A stretch of DNA of 64,000 nucleotides from Sinobacterium caligoides (GTDB lineage: Bacteria; Pseudomonadota; Gammaproteobacteria; Pseudomonadales; Sinobacteriaceae), in contig NZ_RKHR01000003.1 in NCBI RefSeq assembly GCF_003752585.1, forward strand, positions 868,001 through 932,000, given 5' to 3'. A program made the translations under genes and the position numbers. Below, piece after piece: positions 1 through 7,096 of this stretch (within the stretch, counting starts at the first letter, position 1; the number at the start of each line of letters is the position of its first letter). Below the pieces are notes generated by a model that was not told the origin of the DNA, did no database searches, and saw nothing but the letters and a program-made list of their open reading frames with translations.

Positions 1-1
1 A

Positions 2-844
2 CAGAAGGCTATCAATCGCGAACAAAGCGTTGACATGGTTCAAGATCTTCTTAAGTCCATTCGTCAGTATCGCTTTGACTCTATAAGTTTTGATCTGATT
101 TATGGTTTACCCCACCAATCAGTTGCATCATTCACACAGACCCTAGCAACGGTTATCGCACTTAACCCCGACAGATTGTCAGTTTACAACTATGCCCATC
201 TGCCGGAGCGATTTAAGACCCAACGTTCCATTGATCGCCTCACTCTTCCTACTGGACAGGAAAAGCTAGCCATCATGGAGCACATCGGCAACACATTAAC
301 CGATGCTGGCTACGAATACATTGGGATGGACCACTTTGTAAAACCGGACGATGAACTCGCAAAAGCACGCTTTAACGGACGCTTACAGAGAAATTTCCAG
401 GGATATTCGACCTGTCTGGCAACAGATTTAATAGGATTAGGGTCGTCTTCAATCACATCGTTTTCAGACACTTACTCGCAAAACAGTAAAGATCTGACAG
501 AATACTATCGCCTTGTCAACAGCGGGAAATTACCTATTGTTAAAGGTTACCCTCTTACTGTAAAAAATACCCTGCATAGAGAGATCATCATGTCTCTCGC
601 CTGCCGACTAGCATTGAACATACAAGATATTGAACTACTCTTCAGTATTAAATTTGATGAAGAGTTCAATTACTTAATGCCTCGCTTAAGCGAGTTCGAA
701 GAAGATGGTTTGATCGAACTCAGCGACGCATTAATTACGGTAACTGACACCGGTCGATTAATGTTACGACAGATCTGCATGGTATTTGACGAGTACCTCA
801 GCAAAAACAACGCTGGGGGGACAAAATTCTCCAAAGCCATGTAG
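2..844 (+). CDS. hemN: Oxygen-independent coproporphyrinogen III oxidase, 3' part
   Basis: This is the C-terminal part of a HemN-type radical SAM enzyme, which converts coproporphyrinogen III to protoporphyrinogen IX without oxygen in heme synthesis. The frame is open from base 2, so the gene begins outside the window and the CX3CX2C Fe-S motif is not visible. What remains shows SIRQYRFDSISFDLIYGLPH, the segment YIGMDHFVKPDDELA, and the RNFQGYSTCLATDLIGLG block, all typical of HemN, followed by the helical HemN C-terminal domain. It lies about 120 bases upstream of fnr; the hemN-anr order is common in gammaproteobacteria, where the regulator controls hemN. Family assignment is firm; only the missing 5' end is uncertain. 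Confidence 0.95.
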   Translation, partial: QKAINREQSVDMVQDLLKSIRQYRFDSISFDLIYGLPHQSVASFTQTLATVIALNPDRLSVYNYAHLPERFKTQRSIDRLTLPTGQEKLAIMEHIGNTLTDAGYEYIGMDHFVKPDDELAKARFNGRLQRNFQGYSTCLATDLIGLGSSSITSFSDTYSQNSKDLTEYYRLVNSGKLPIVKGYPLTVKNTLHREIIMSLACRLALNIQDIELLFSIKFDEEFNYLMPRLSEFEEDGLIELSDALITVTDTGRLMLRQICMVFDEYLSKNNAGGTKFSKAM

Positions 845-854
845 AACAATTTTA

Positions 855-885
855 GCGCTGCTGATGGCTCTGCCATCAGCAGCGC
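855..885 (+). terminator. Perfect 14-bp hairpin after hemN
   Basis: GCGCTGCTGATGGC (855-868) and its exact reverse complement (872-885) are separated by TCT. The hairpin starts 11 bases past the hemN stop and is followed by a weak T-rich stretch, so it probably ends hemN transcription or separates it from fnr. The missing strong U-run makes factor-assisted termination or RNA stabilisation possible. Confidence 0.6.
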
Positions 886-965
886 AATATTTGTCACTAT
901 TCTACAAAGATACTTCAGTACTATTTAGCCGTTTAAGGCAACTTAGATATGAAGAAGGAGAAAAA

Positions 966-1727
966 ATGCAACAGATTATGGCTGAAAACCTCTCGGAAAA
1001 AAACAATCCTGTTTCTTGCCGAAGCGCATTCCAGACTAAGTGCGGTAACTGTCGCCTTAATAGCATTTGCCTACCTATTGCTCTTCAAGAGCCCGATCTT
1101 GATTCTCTTGATCGCGTCATTCATCGCAACAAGCCTTTACGTAAAGGCGAGCACGTATTTCGTGAGAATGATAATTTCACCGCTATCTATGCCATCCGCT
1201 CTGGCTTCGTTAAAGCCTATCGTCTAACAGATGACGGAAAAGAGCAGGTTACAGGCTTCTATTTCCCAGGCGAAATTATCGGCCTCGACGGGATCAGCCA
1301 AAACAAGCACAGCGTTTCAGCTAAAGCACTCGAAACTGCAGCCATTTGTGAGATCCCATTCGAGGACGCAGAAGCACTGAGCTCTCGCTTCCCAAGCATG
1401 CAGCGCCACCTCTTCTCACTCATGAGCCAAGAGATCATTCAAGATCAACAGCTGATCACTCTGCTTAGCAAAAACACTGCTGAAGAGCGTATTAGCGCCC
1501 TGATCTTATCGATCTCTGACCGCAACGCTGCACGCAAACTCTCCCCGACTTCATTCCGCCTGCCTATGTCACGCACCGATATCGGCAACTATCTGGGTCT
1601 AACGGTTGAAACTGTCAGTCGTGTATTTAGCCGCTTCCAGAAGAACGGAACACTAGAGGTAAACAACAAAGAGATCACCATTCTCGACATCGATCAACTG
1701 CGCGGCATCGTCACCTCAGAAGCCTAA
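966..1727 (+). CDS. fnr: Fnr/Anr-type anaerobic transcription regulator
   Basis: This is a 253-residue CRP/FNR-family activator that senses oxygen with a [4Fe-4S] cluster. Cluster ligands are visible as C26-x2-C29-x5-C35 and C128 (in AAICEIPF), matching E. coli FNR C20, C23, C29 and C122. A cyclic-nucleotide-type beta roll follows, then a dimerisation helix and a C-terminal HTH with the ETVSR recognition motif, which predicts the FNR box TTGAT-N4-ATCAA. The ATG at 966 was chosen because AAGGAG lies 5 bases upstream and because the length fits the family; a longer open frame back to 786 has no support. The neighbour hemN is a usual target. The gene is intact and apparently monocistronic. Confidence 0.95.
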   Translation: MQQIMAENLSEKNNPVSCRSAFQTKCGNCRLNSICLPIALQEPDLDSLDRVIHRNKPLRKGEHVFRENDNFTAIYAIRSGFVKAYRLTDDGKEQVTGFYFPGEIIGLDGISQNKHSVSAKALETAAICEIPFEDAEALSSRFPSMQRHLFSLMSQEIIQDQQLITLLSKNTAEERISALILSISDRNAARKLSPTSFRLPMSRTDIGNYLGLTVETVSRVFSRFQKNGTLEVNNKEITILDIDQLRGIVTSEA

Positions 1728-1746
1728 CCGCAACAGGTCAACCAAA

Positions 1747-1780
1747 GGCGTCGTCTATACTTTATAGTCGGCGCTTTTTT
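1747..1780 (+). terminator. Terminator after fnr
   Basis: An imperfect stem (GCGTCGTCTATA pairing with TATAGTCGGCGC, with one G-T and one mismatch) is followed directly by six T residues, about 20 bases past the fnr stop. Confidence 0.6.
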
Positions 1781-1960
1781 ATGCCTACTGACAACCGAAT
1801 TTCTTACAACACGCATTATAATTACACTCAGCAATACACCAGCATTAATTGACTCCAAATTATTTTGTAATTATTTCATCACCCCAGCTAGCGCCTTGTA
1901 TTTTCGCTGACTATGCTATTTTTAAGCGGTAGGTTTGACCGACCCACACTAGGGACGTTA

Positions 1961-2512
1961 ATGGCATCGTTTATTATGAGTCTATCAGCCGAAGAATTAG
2001 AGCACTACGTTATTCGCCCGACCCTCAGCGCCTTGGATGTCGAGTCTGAAGGAGCGGTAAAGTTACTATTGGGGACCGCGGCACTCGAGTCCCACTTTAG
2101 TCTTAGCCATAGCCACCACTCCATGCCAGATGGCCTAGGCCTTTTCCAAATTACCCCGCAAGCTCACCGGGAGGTATGGGATAACTATCTTGCATTCAGA
2201 CCTAATCTCGCCAGTAAGGTGCGCGGCCTAGCCAGTCAGCACCACTTCCTAACATCCCCTGATATCGAACTTCGTACAAACCTTTCCTATAGTACCGCTA
2301 TCGCTTGGATGATCTATCAGTACCACAATGAAACGAACAACCTGCCAATTGATGAAGACGTCAGTAGCATGGGTGAATTATGGGCCCAGCTATTCGAGCA
2401 CGGTCCGTTACAAGATAAAACAACCTTTATCAACTGTTATCGCAGACTTGTCGGTGAAACTAGACGACCGATAAAACAGCCGATAAAGGCTTCTAGCGAA
2501 CGGCGAAAATAG
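1961..2512 (+). CDS. Lysozyme-fold (transglycosylase-like) protein, unrecognised family
   Basis: This predicted 183-residue protein has no signal peptide. Its N-terminal half contains AALESHFS followed by DGLGLFQITPQAHREVW. That spacing resembles the catalytic Glu plus the GLxQI(T/M)P block of goose-type lysozyme/SLT transglycosylases, so peptidoglycan cleavage is a reasonable guess. The C-terminal tail is basic. AGGGA sits 5 bases before the ATG at 1961; an upstream ATG at 1913 in the same frame lacks a ribosome binding site. Without a signal sequence it may be exported with a phage-like or secretion-system partner, or it may have lost activity. No phage or secretion genes are adjacent. Confidence 0.7.
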   Translation: MASFIMSLSAEELEHYVIRPTLSALDVESEGAVKLLLGTAALESHFSLSHSHHSMPDGLGLFQITPQAHREVWDNYLAFRPNLASKVRGLASQHHFLTSPDIELRTNLSYSTAIAWMIYQYHNETNNLPIDEDVSSMGELWAQLFEHGPLQDKTTFINCYRRLVGETRRPIKQPIKASSERRK

Positions 2513-2629
2513 CACAGACACCTTTCTCTTTACATCCGGCAGACTGAAACACTATAGGGCGCATCATTAAACCAGCTGTAACGAGCCATCGCTTAACATA
2601 TTAATCAACGCTATTGCAGGGAGTGCAGC

Positions 2630-3007
2630 ATGGGGTCAATTATCACGATAAAAACACTATCGGCACTCAATCCAACGCGCTTATTGCTATTATTATTTCT
2701 ACTCAACACGCCTACGCAATGCTTTGCCTCTATCGGTTCCCACAGCCTCCACTTTCGCCTCACACAACAAATCGAGCTCATACTAAACAACACCCTTGAA
2801 TACGAAAAAAAAGAATACTACATCGTCAAACTAGACAAACACTCCAAAACATTGAACATCCCGGACTGCCGTGGTCAATGGCGTTTCACATTACCGGTAA
2901 AAATTGAAGGCAATATCACCATAAGACTGAACTGTGACGCCTTTAACTCTTGGGAAATGTACATACCGATCAGTATCCAGCACCGTATAGCTCCTATCGT
3001 TGCCTAG
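2630..3007 (+). CDS. Exported FlgA N-domain-like protein
   Basis: This 125-residue protein starts with a likely signal peptide (hydrophobic run LLLLLFLLNTP, then CFA). The rest resembles the N-terminal domain of FlgA, the periplasmic chaperone for the flagellar P-ring: LNIPDCRGQWRFTLP, GNITIRLNCD and WEMYIPISIQ match the (L/R)LPxC...LP...GxxTVxxxC...W..YvPV pattern. FlgA proteins are usually about 220-240 residues with a C-terminal SAF domain, which is absent because a stop follows at 3005. AGGGAG precedes the ATG by about 6 bases. There are no flagellar genes in the window, so this is either a truncated paralog or a stand-alone periplasmic chaperone. Confidence 0.65.
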   Translation: MGSIITIKTLSALNPTRLLLLLFLLNTPTQCFASIGSHSLHFRLTQQIELILNNTLEYEKKEYYIVKLDKHSKTLNIPDCRGQWRFTLPVKIEGNITIRLNCDAFNSWEMYIPISIQHRIAPIVA

Positions 3008-3092
3008 CAAAAGTGCTACTTAACAACCCGCACCATCAACTCTTCTCACCCAAGGAACAGTAGCATTCGACGCGAACAACACCTTACTTTAA

Positions 3093-3926
3093 TCAGTGCT
3101 CATCATCTTGATGTCGATATATTCTATTCAACAATGTGTGGAAGGTTTCCGGGAATAACCGCCTGAGGTGATACCCTAAACGAGCCCTCCCTTCTGCAAT
3201 GACTATATCCTTGCGCCCTTTTTTTAACTGCCCAATCATTTGTACAACAAACTTTTCAACAGCAATACCACCTTCTGTATCTCGGTCCTTGCGGTTGTAA
3301 CATCGAGCGTCACCTGCTAACGCATTTTCAGCAATCGCCGTTCTTACCCAACCAGGACTAACGACGTGAATATTTATACCTGCCCCAGCCAGCTCAGGGC
3401 GAAGGCAGTCCATATAGCCAATAATCGCGTGTTTAGAGGCACAATAACCAGAGCGCATCGGTGCGCCAATTTTTCCCGATACACTGGCCAACGTAACCAC
3501 CTCTCCCCTTGGGCGCCTTTCGAGCAATGCTGGGGGCTGCTGTAACCACTTATTTACCACCCACTTAGTGAGGCTCACTGTACCAAAGTAATTCACCTCC
3601 ATGAGCCGGCGGTCGACCTCCTCGATACAATCCATCGCCTTTGAACGCTGACTTATACCTCCGCTATTAATTAATATATCAACCCCATCAATCTCCTCCC
3701 ACAACACCTCAAAATCTCCACTTGATGGCGTCAAGCCTTCAAGATCAAAAGCAAATACAACTTGTTCACAGGGTGTCTGACAGCGCTGACGAACAACCTT
3801 CAGCTTCTCCTCATCACGTCCCGACAAGATCAACCGTTTGGCAAAACCACTCAGCTGTACGGCTAGCTCCGCCCCAATGCCGCTAGAGGCACCAGTTATC
3901 CAAATTGTTTTATTCGTAAAATCCAT
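3093..3926 (-). CDS. Short-chain dehydrogenase/reductase (classical SDR)
   Basis: The 277-residue protein has a Rossmann fold with the NAD(P)-binding motif TGASSGIG at residues 11-18, NSGG in place of NNAG, a catalytic Ser in ASVSGKIG, and the YCASK Tyr/Lys pair. The pattern is closest to DHRS7-like SDRs acting on lipid or steroid alcohols, but the substrate cannot be read from sequence. The start at 3926 (MDFTNK) puts the dinucleotide motif at its usual distance and has GGTGG upstream; the open frame continues further but adds only an atypical extension. It is transcribed towards the FlgA-like gene and away from the zinc receptor locus. Confidence 0.85.
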   Translation of the reverse strand: MDFTNKTIWITGASSGIGAELAVQLSGFAKRLILSGRDEEKLKVVRQRCQTPCEQVVFAFDLEGLTPSSGDFEVLWEEIDGVDILINSGGISQRSKAMDCIEEVDRRLMEVNYFGTVSLTKWVVNKWLQQPPALLERRPRGEVVTLASVSGKIGAPMRSGYCASKHAIIGYMDCLRPELAGAGINIHVVSPGWVRTAIAENALAGDARCYNRKDRDTEGGIAVEKFVVQMIGQLKKGRKDIVIAEGRARLGYHLRRLFPETFHTLLNRIYRHQDDEH

Positions 3927-3948
3927 GTAACACCACCCATGTATAAAG

Positions 3949-3996
3949 ACACTAGGACTAAGCAATCGACAAAGGATTTGCTATAACACTAGGACT
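3949..3996. repeat. 11-bp direct repeat between SDR and His-rich gene
   Basis: ACACTAGGACT occurs at 3949-3959 and again at 3986-3996, 37 bases apart, in the divergent intergenic region. It could be a pair of regulator sites or a chance duplication. Confidence 0.4.
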
Positions 3997-4059
3997 CAGC
4001 CGACACATATTGTTTTTGCCGATAAAGGCTTTACAATTGTCGATAATAATAAACTTTTG

Positions 4060-4356
4060 ATGTCATCATACGTGTACCTACTACAAAAAAACAAATGGCT
4101 AACATTCGTACTACTGAGCACCCTGCTCGGTGCCCAGCTATTTGCGGTACATCACCAGCACAATGCCGAAAGCCATCATAACCACCACGATTACACCCTC
4201 TGCCTGAGTGTTCATGGCGTACTAACAGCCGCCGTAAACAGCCTACCTGTTACTCAGCTTGCCTCACACTACCTCCACCCCCCTGTAACAAGCTTTATTA
4301 GCGCTAACGTTTCACGTTGCAGCAGCTCGTTTCATATCCGCGCCCCGCCCCAATAA
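4060..4356 (+). CDS. Small membrane-anchored histidine-rich protein
   Basis: This 98-residue protein has one N-terminal hydrophobic segment (WLTFVLLSTLLGAQLFAV) followed at once by a histidine cluster, HHQHNAESHHNHHDYTLC. Two cysteines and a proline-containing tail complete it. Proteins of this kind (DUF2946-like) often sit next to zinc or copper uptake systems and may bind metal in the periplasm. The next gene, 173 bases downstream on the same strand, is a zinc-type TonB receptor, which supports a metal role. The first ATG at 4060 is used; the frame opens one codon earlier with TTG. The precise function is unknown. Confidence 0.65.
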   Translation: MSSYVYLLQKNKWLTFVLLSTLLGAQLFAVHHQHNAESHHNHHDYTLCLSVHGVLTAAVNSLPVTQLASHYLHPPVTSFISANVSRCSSSFHIRAPPQ

Positions 4357-4529
4357 GATCTTTTACCTTAAATAAAGCAAAAGACGTAAATAACTGCAGA
4401 AACTAGCTCGCCATAAGGCTGGCCAAGGCCTCCTTGCGCTTAAGAAATGTTTCTCGCTGTGCAATTATTAATACGCTACAAACTGCCGTCCCTTAACTGA
4501 CAGCAGCACGTAGAGATAGGTATTCGTTA

Positions 4530-6776
4530 ATGAATAATAAGATTTATACCGCTATAGCCGCCGCTACTCCCCTACTCTTACAAAGCCCTACCGGCTTTGC
4601 TGAGGTCGACGAGAGTAAGTCGTCACAAATAGAAGAGGTCATTGTTTCTGGCTCCATTCTGCGCAATAAGGCGCAAACGGCTCTTCCTGTTACGCTACTC
4701 AACGGCGAAGAACTTCATCGCAAAGCCACCAACACGCTAGGTGAGACGCTCGCCGCCACCCCCGGCATCGCCAATTCAAGCTTCGGCCCCGGCGTTGGGC
4801 AACCTATCATTCGCGGGCAGCAAGGCTCGCGAGTTCGCGTCTTGCAAAACAGCACTGGCAATGTCGACGCGGCGAGCTCCGGCCCTGATCACGCCGTCAC
4901 TATCGAACCCGTACTCGCTGAGTCAATTGAAGTGCTACGCGGCCCCTCGACATTACTTTATGGCGGTGGCGCCATTGGTGGCGTCATCAATGTCATCGAC
5001 AACCGTATTCCAAGCAAGGCTATCGACGGTTTTACCGGCACCCTTGAGCAACGCTATGACTCTGCCTCAGACGGTGCCACCAGCATTGTTAAGCTCGAAG
5101 GTGGCAACAAGAACTGGGCCTGGCATTTAGACGGTGTTTACCGCGATTGGGATGATCTCGATGTCCCTGTGGACCCGATCAAGGGTGATCATGATGATCA
5201 CGGCAGCCATCACGAGCAAATTAACAACAGTAACGGTCGCAGCAAAAACGTAACCGCAGGCTTTTCACGTCTGTTTGATAAAGGCTATTTGGGCCTATCA
5301 ATTAGCCAACTAGAAAGTAATTACGGCATCCCTGAAGGTGGTCACTTTCACGGTGGGCATGGCGACGAAGATGAGCACCACGACGGGCATGACGATGAAC
5401 ACGACCATCACGACGACCATGACGATGAACACGGCCATCATGACGACCATGACGATGAACACGGCCATCATGACGACCATGACGATGAACACGGCCATCA
5501 TGACGACCATGACGATGAACATGAACACGGCCATCACGACGACCATGACGACCATGACGACCATGACGACCATGACGACGACATTACTATCGACATAAAA
5601 CAAACTCGTTATGATATCGCCGCTGAATACCGTTTAGAGCAAGCTTGGGCAAATAAGCTTAAGTGGCATCTTACTCACACGGACTACGAGCACTTTGAGC
5701 TTGAAGGAAAGAGCAAAGCGGCGCACTACACGAGCAACAGCTGGGAGAATCGCTTAGAAGCCTCCCATAGCCTCGGCGACGGCTGGCAAGGTGCTATCGG
5801 CATGCAGAACCTTAAACGCAGCTTCGAGGCCAAGTCACACAGTGAGCATTTAGTCCCCGAAACAGCTAACCAATCCCATGGACTCTTCGTCATCGAAAGC
5901 TTAGAAGTGGGAGACTGGATCCATGAGCTCGGCGCTCGCGTCGACTTCGACAGTTTCGACAGCGATAGCGGCTTGGCGAAGGACCGAGACTTCACCAGTT
6001 ACAGCGCATCCGCCTCCAGCGTTTGGCAGTTTAACCAACACTGGAGCACAGCTATTGCCCTCTCCCATTCAGAGCGAGCACCGAGCATTGACGAGCTCTA
6101 CTCGAACGTTGAGGGGCACAACATCGTCCACGGTGCCACAGGTAATATTCAAATCGGCAACGATGAATTGAATACCGAAACGTCAAATAACATCGACCTA
6201 TCATTACGCTGGAAATTAGCGCGTATAAGCGGTGATATTACGCTCTTCTACAACGATTTCAGTGACTATATCTACCTGCAGAAAGAGGCCGGCCACGACG
6301 ATCATGATCACGAAGACATTTATCATTACGAACAACAAGATGCGACATTCACCGGCATAGAAGTTAGCAGCAACGTTATCTTGGCGGATAGCGATATAGT
6401 CGGTCTTTGGGATCTTGATATGTTTGCCGACGTGGTCAAGGGCGAAACAGCGGACGGCAACGACGTGCCTCGGCTCCCGCCCTTCCGTATTGGTGGCATT
6501 CTCAACTTCCACCACCAACAATGGGGTAGCTACCTTCGCCTGACTCACGCCAGCAAACAAGGCAAGCCTGGTCTTTATGAAGAGGAAACAGATGCCTATA
6601 CTCGCGTCGATGCTGGCATCAACTATACGATCAACAGTGCCAAGCTAGAGACCCTATTATTCCTTCGGGCCAAGAATCTCAGTAATGAGGAGATTCGCAA
6701 TGCAACCTCCTTCTTACGTGATGTTGCACCCGAGACTGGTCGTTCGCTAGAAGCAGGCGTTCGCCTCAGCTTCTAA
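4530..6776 (+). CDS. znuD: TonB-dependent receptor, ZnuD-like zinc uptake
   Basis: This 748-residue outer membrane receptor has a signal peptide ending near GFAEV, a TonB box-like EEVIVSGS segment, a plug domain (LGETLAATPGIANSSFGPG, RVRVLQN, EVLRGPSTLLYGGGAIGGV) and a 22-strand-type barrel ending in GVRLSF with the terminal aromatic. An extracellular loop around residues 270-350 is almost wholly His, Asp, Glu and Gly in tandem repeats, and a second cluster HDDHDHEDIYHYE lies near residue 590. Such loops are typical of ZnuD, which takes up Zn(II) under zinc limitation using TonB. The histidine-rich small protein upstream fits. I could not find a clear Zur box in the 173-base gap. Confidence 0.88.
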   Translation: MNNKIYTAIAAATPLLLQSPTGFAEVDESKSSQIEEVIVSGSILRNKAQTALPVTLLNGEELHRKATNTLGETLAATPGIANSSFGPGVGQPIIRGQQGSRVRVLQNSTGNVDAASSGPDHAVTIEPVLAESIEVLRGPSTLLYGGGAIGGVINVIDNRIPSKAIDGFTGTLEQRYDSASDGATSIVKLEGGNKNWAWHLDGVYRDWDDLDVPVDPIKGDHDDHGSHHEQINNSNGRSKNVTAGFSRLFDKGYLGLSISQLESNYGIPEGGHFHGGHGDEDEHHDGHDDEHDHHDDHDDEHGHHDDHDDEHGHHDDHDDEHGHHDDHDDEHEHGHHDDHDDHDDHDDHDDDITIDIKQTRYDIAAEYRLEQAWANKLKWHLTHTDYEHFELEGKSKAAHYTSNSWENRLEASHSLGDGWQGAIGMQNLKRSFEAKSHSEHLVPETANQSHGLFVIESLEVGDWIHELGARVDFDSFDSDSGLAKDRDFTSYSASASSVWQFNQHWSTAIALSHSERAPSIDELYSNVEGHNIVHGATGNIQIGNDELNTETSNNIDLSLRWKLARISGDITLFYNDFSDYIYLQKEAGHDDHDHEDIYHYEQQDATFTGIEVSSNVILADSDIVGLWDLDMFADVVKGETADGNDVPRLPPFRIGGILNFHHQQWGSYLRLTHASKQGKPGLYEEETDAYTRVDAGINYTINSAKLETLLFLRAKNLSNEEIRNATSFLRDVAPETGRSLEAGVRLSF
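5401..5576 (+). repeat. In-frame tandem repeats coding the His/Asp loop
   Basis: A 30-bp unit occurs three times without change at 5431-5460, 5461-5490 and 5491-5520, after a near-copy at 5401-5430. Each unit codes ten residues of the HGHHDDHDDE type. Four exact copies of the 9-bp unit GACCATGAC follow at 5541-5576. Because both unit lengths are multiples of three, gain or loss of copies changes loop length without breaking the frame. Confidence 0.92.
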
Positions 6777-6795
6777 ACATATCCCCTTCCCAACC

Positions 6796-6816
6796 ACCGC
6801 GACTCAACGTCGCGGT
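6796..6816 (+). terminator. Hairpin after the zinc receptor gene
   Basis: ACCGCGAC (6796-6803) pairs perfectly with GTCGCGGT (6809-6816) around TCAAC, 20 bases past the receptor stop. The following CCTGCTTTC is only partly T-rich. Confidence 0.45.
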
Positions 6817-6927
6817 CCTGCTTTCGGGCGAGCCCAGAAACAAGCCTTTAGTGGAAATGCCTCGCCCTCCTCCCACTGACAAGCAAAAACACAAGAACTC
6901 TGATACCATCAGCGATCATAACAGCCT

Positions 6928-6942
6928 CATCAACCGTTGATG
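6928..6942. promoter_or_regulatory. 15-bp dyad upstream of the aspartokinase
   Basis: CATCAAC-C-GTTGATG is a perfect 7-1-7 dyad lying about 155 bases before the aspartokinase start, in a 320-base gap that holds no convincing gene. It is a candidate operator; the regulator is unknown. Confidence 0.45.
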
Positions 6943-7096
6943 CAGGTAGAAAACAGTGCATGGTTAACCTGCAACAAGATACACATTCATCTTAAATCAG
7001 TAGCGATAAAGAGACGAATACCAGTGGGTCTTTGTTGTAAAAGTCTGAAAAACCATAGCGCAGCAGTGAAAACGTCTCTTAAAAGCGATCTAAAGC

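Noticed and set aside
786..965. N-terminal extension of Fnr from the longest frame
   Set aside because: It overlaps hemN and the hairpin; the start at 966 has a good ribosome binding site and matches the family length.
3966..4529. Possible Zur box near the zinc receptor genes
   Set aside because: I found only a partial TATAAC half (near 3983) and no palindromic GTTATA...TATAAC site.
5401..5576. Repeat array that might look like a CRISPR
   Set aside because: The units are contiguous, without spacers, and lie inside a coding frame as multiples of three.
5310..5603. Open frames opposite and alongside the His/Asp repeat of the zinc receptor gene
   Set aside because: They are low-complexity shadows of the repeat in other frames and have no ribosome binding sites.
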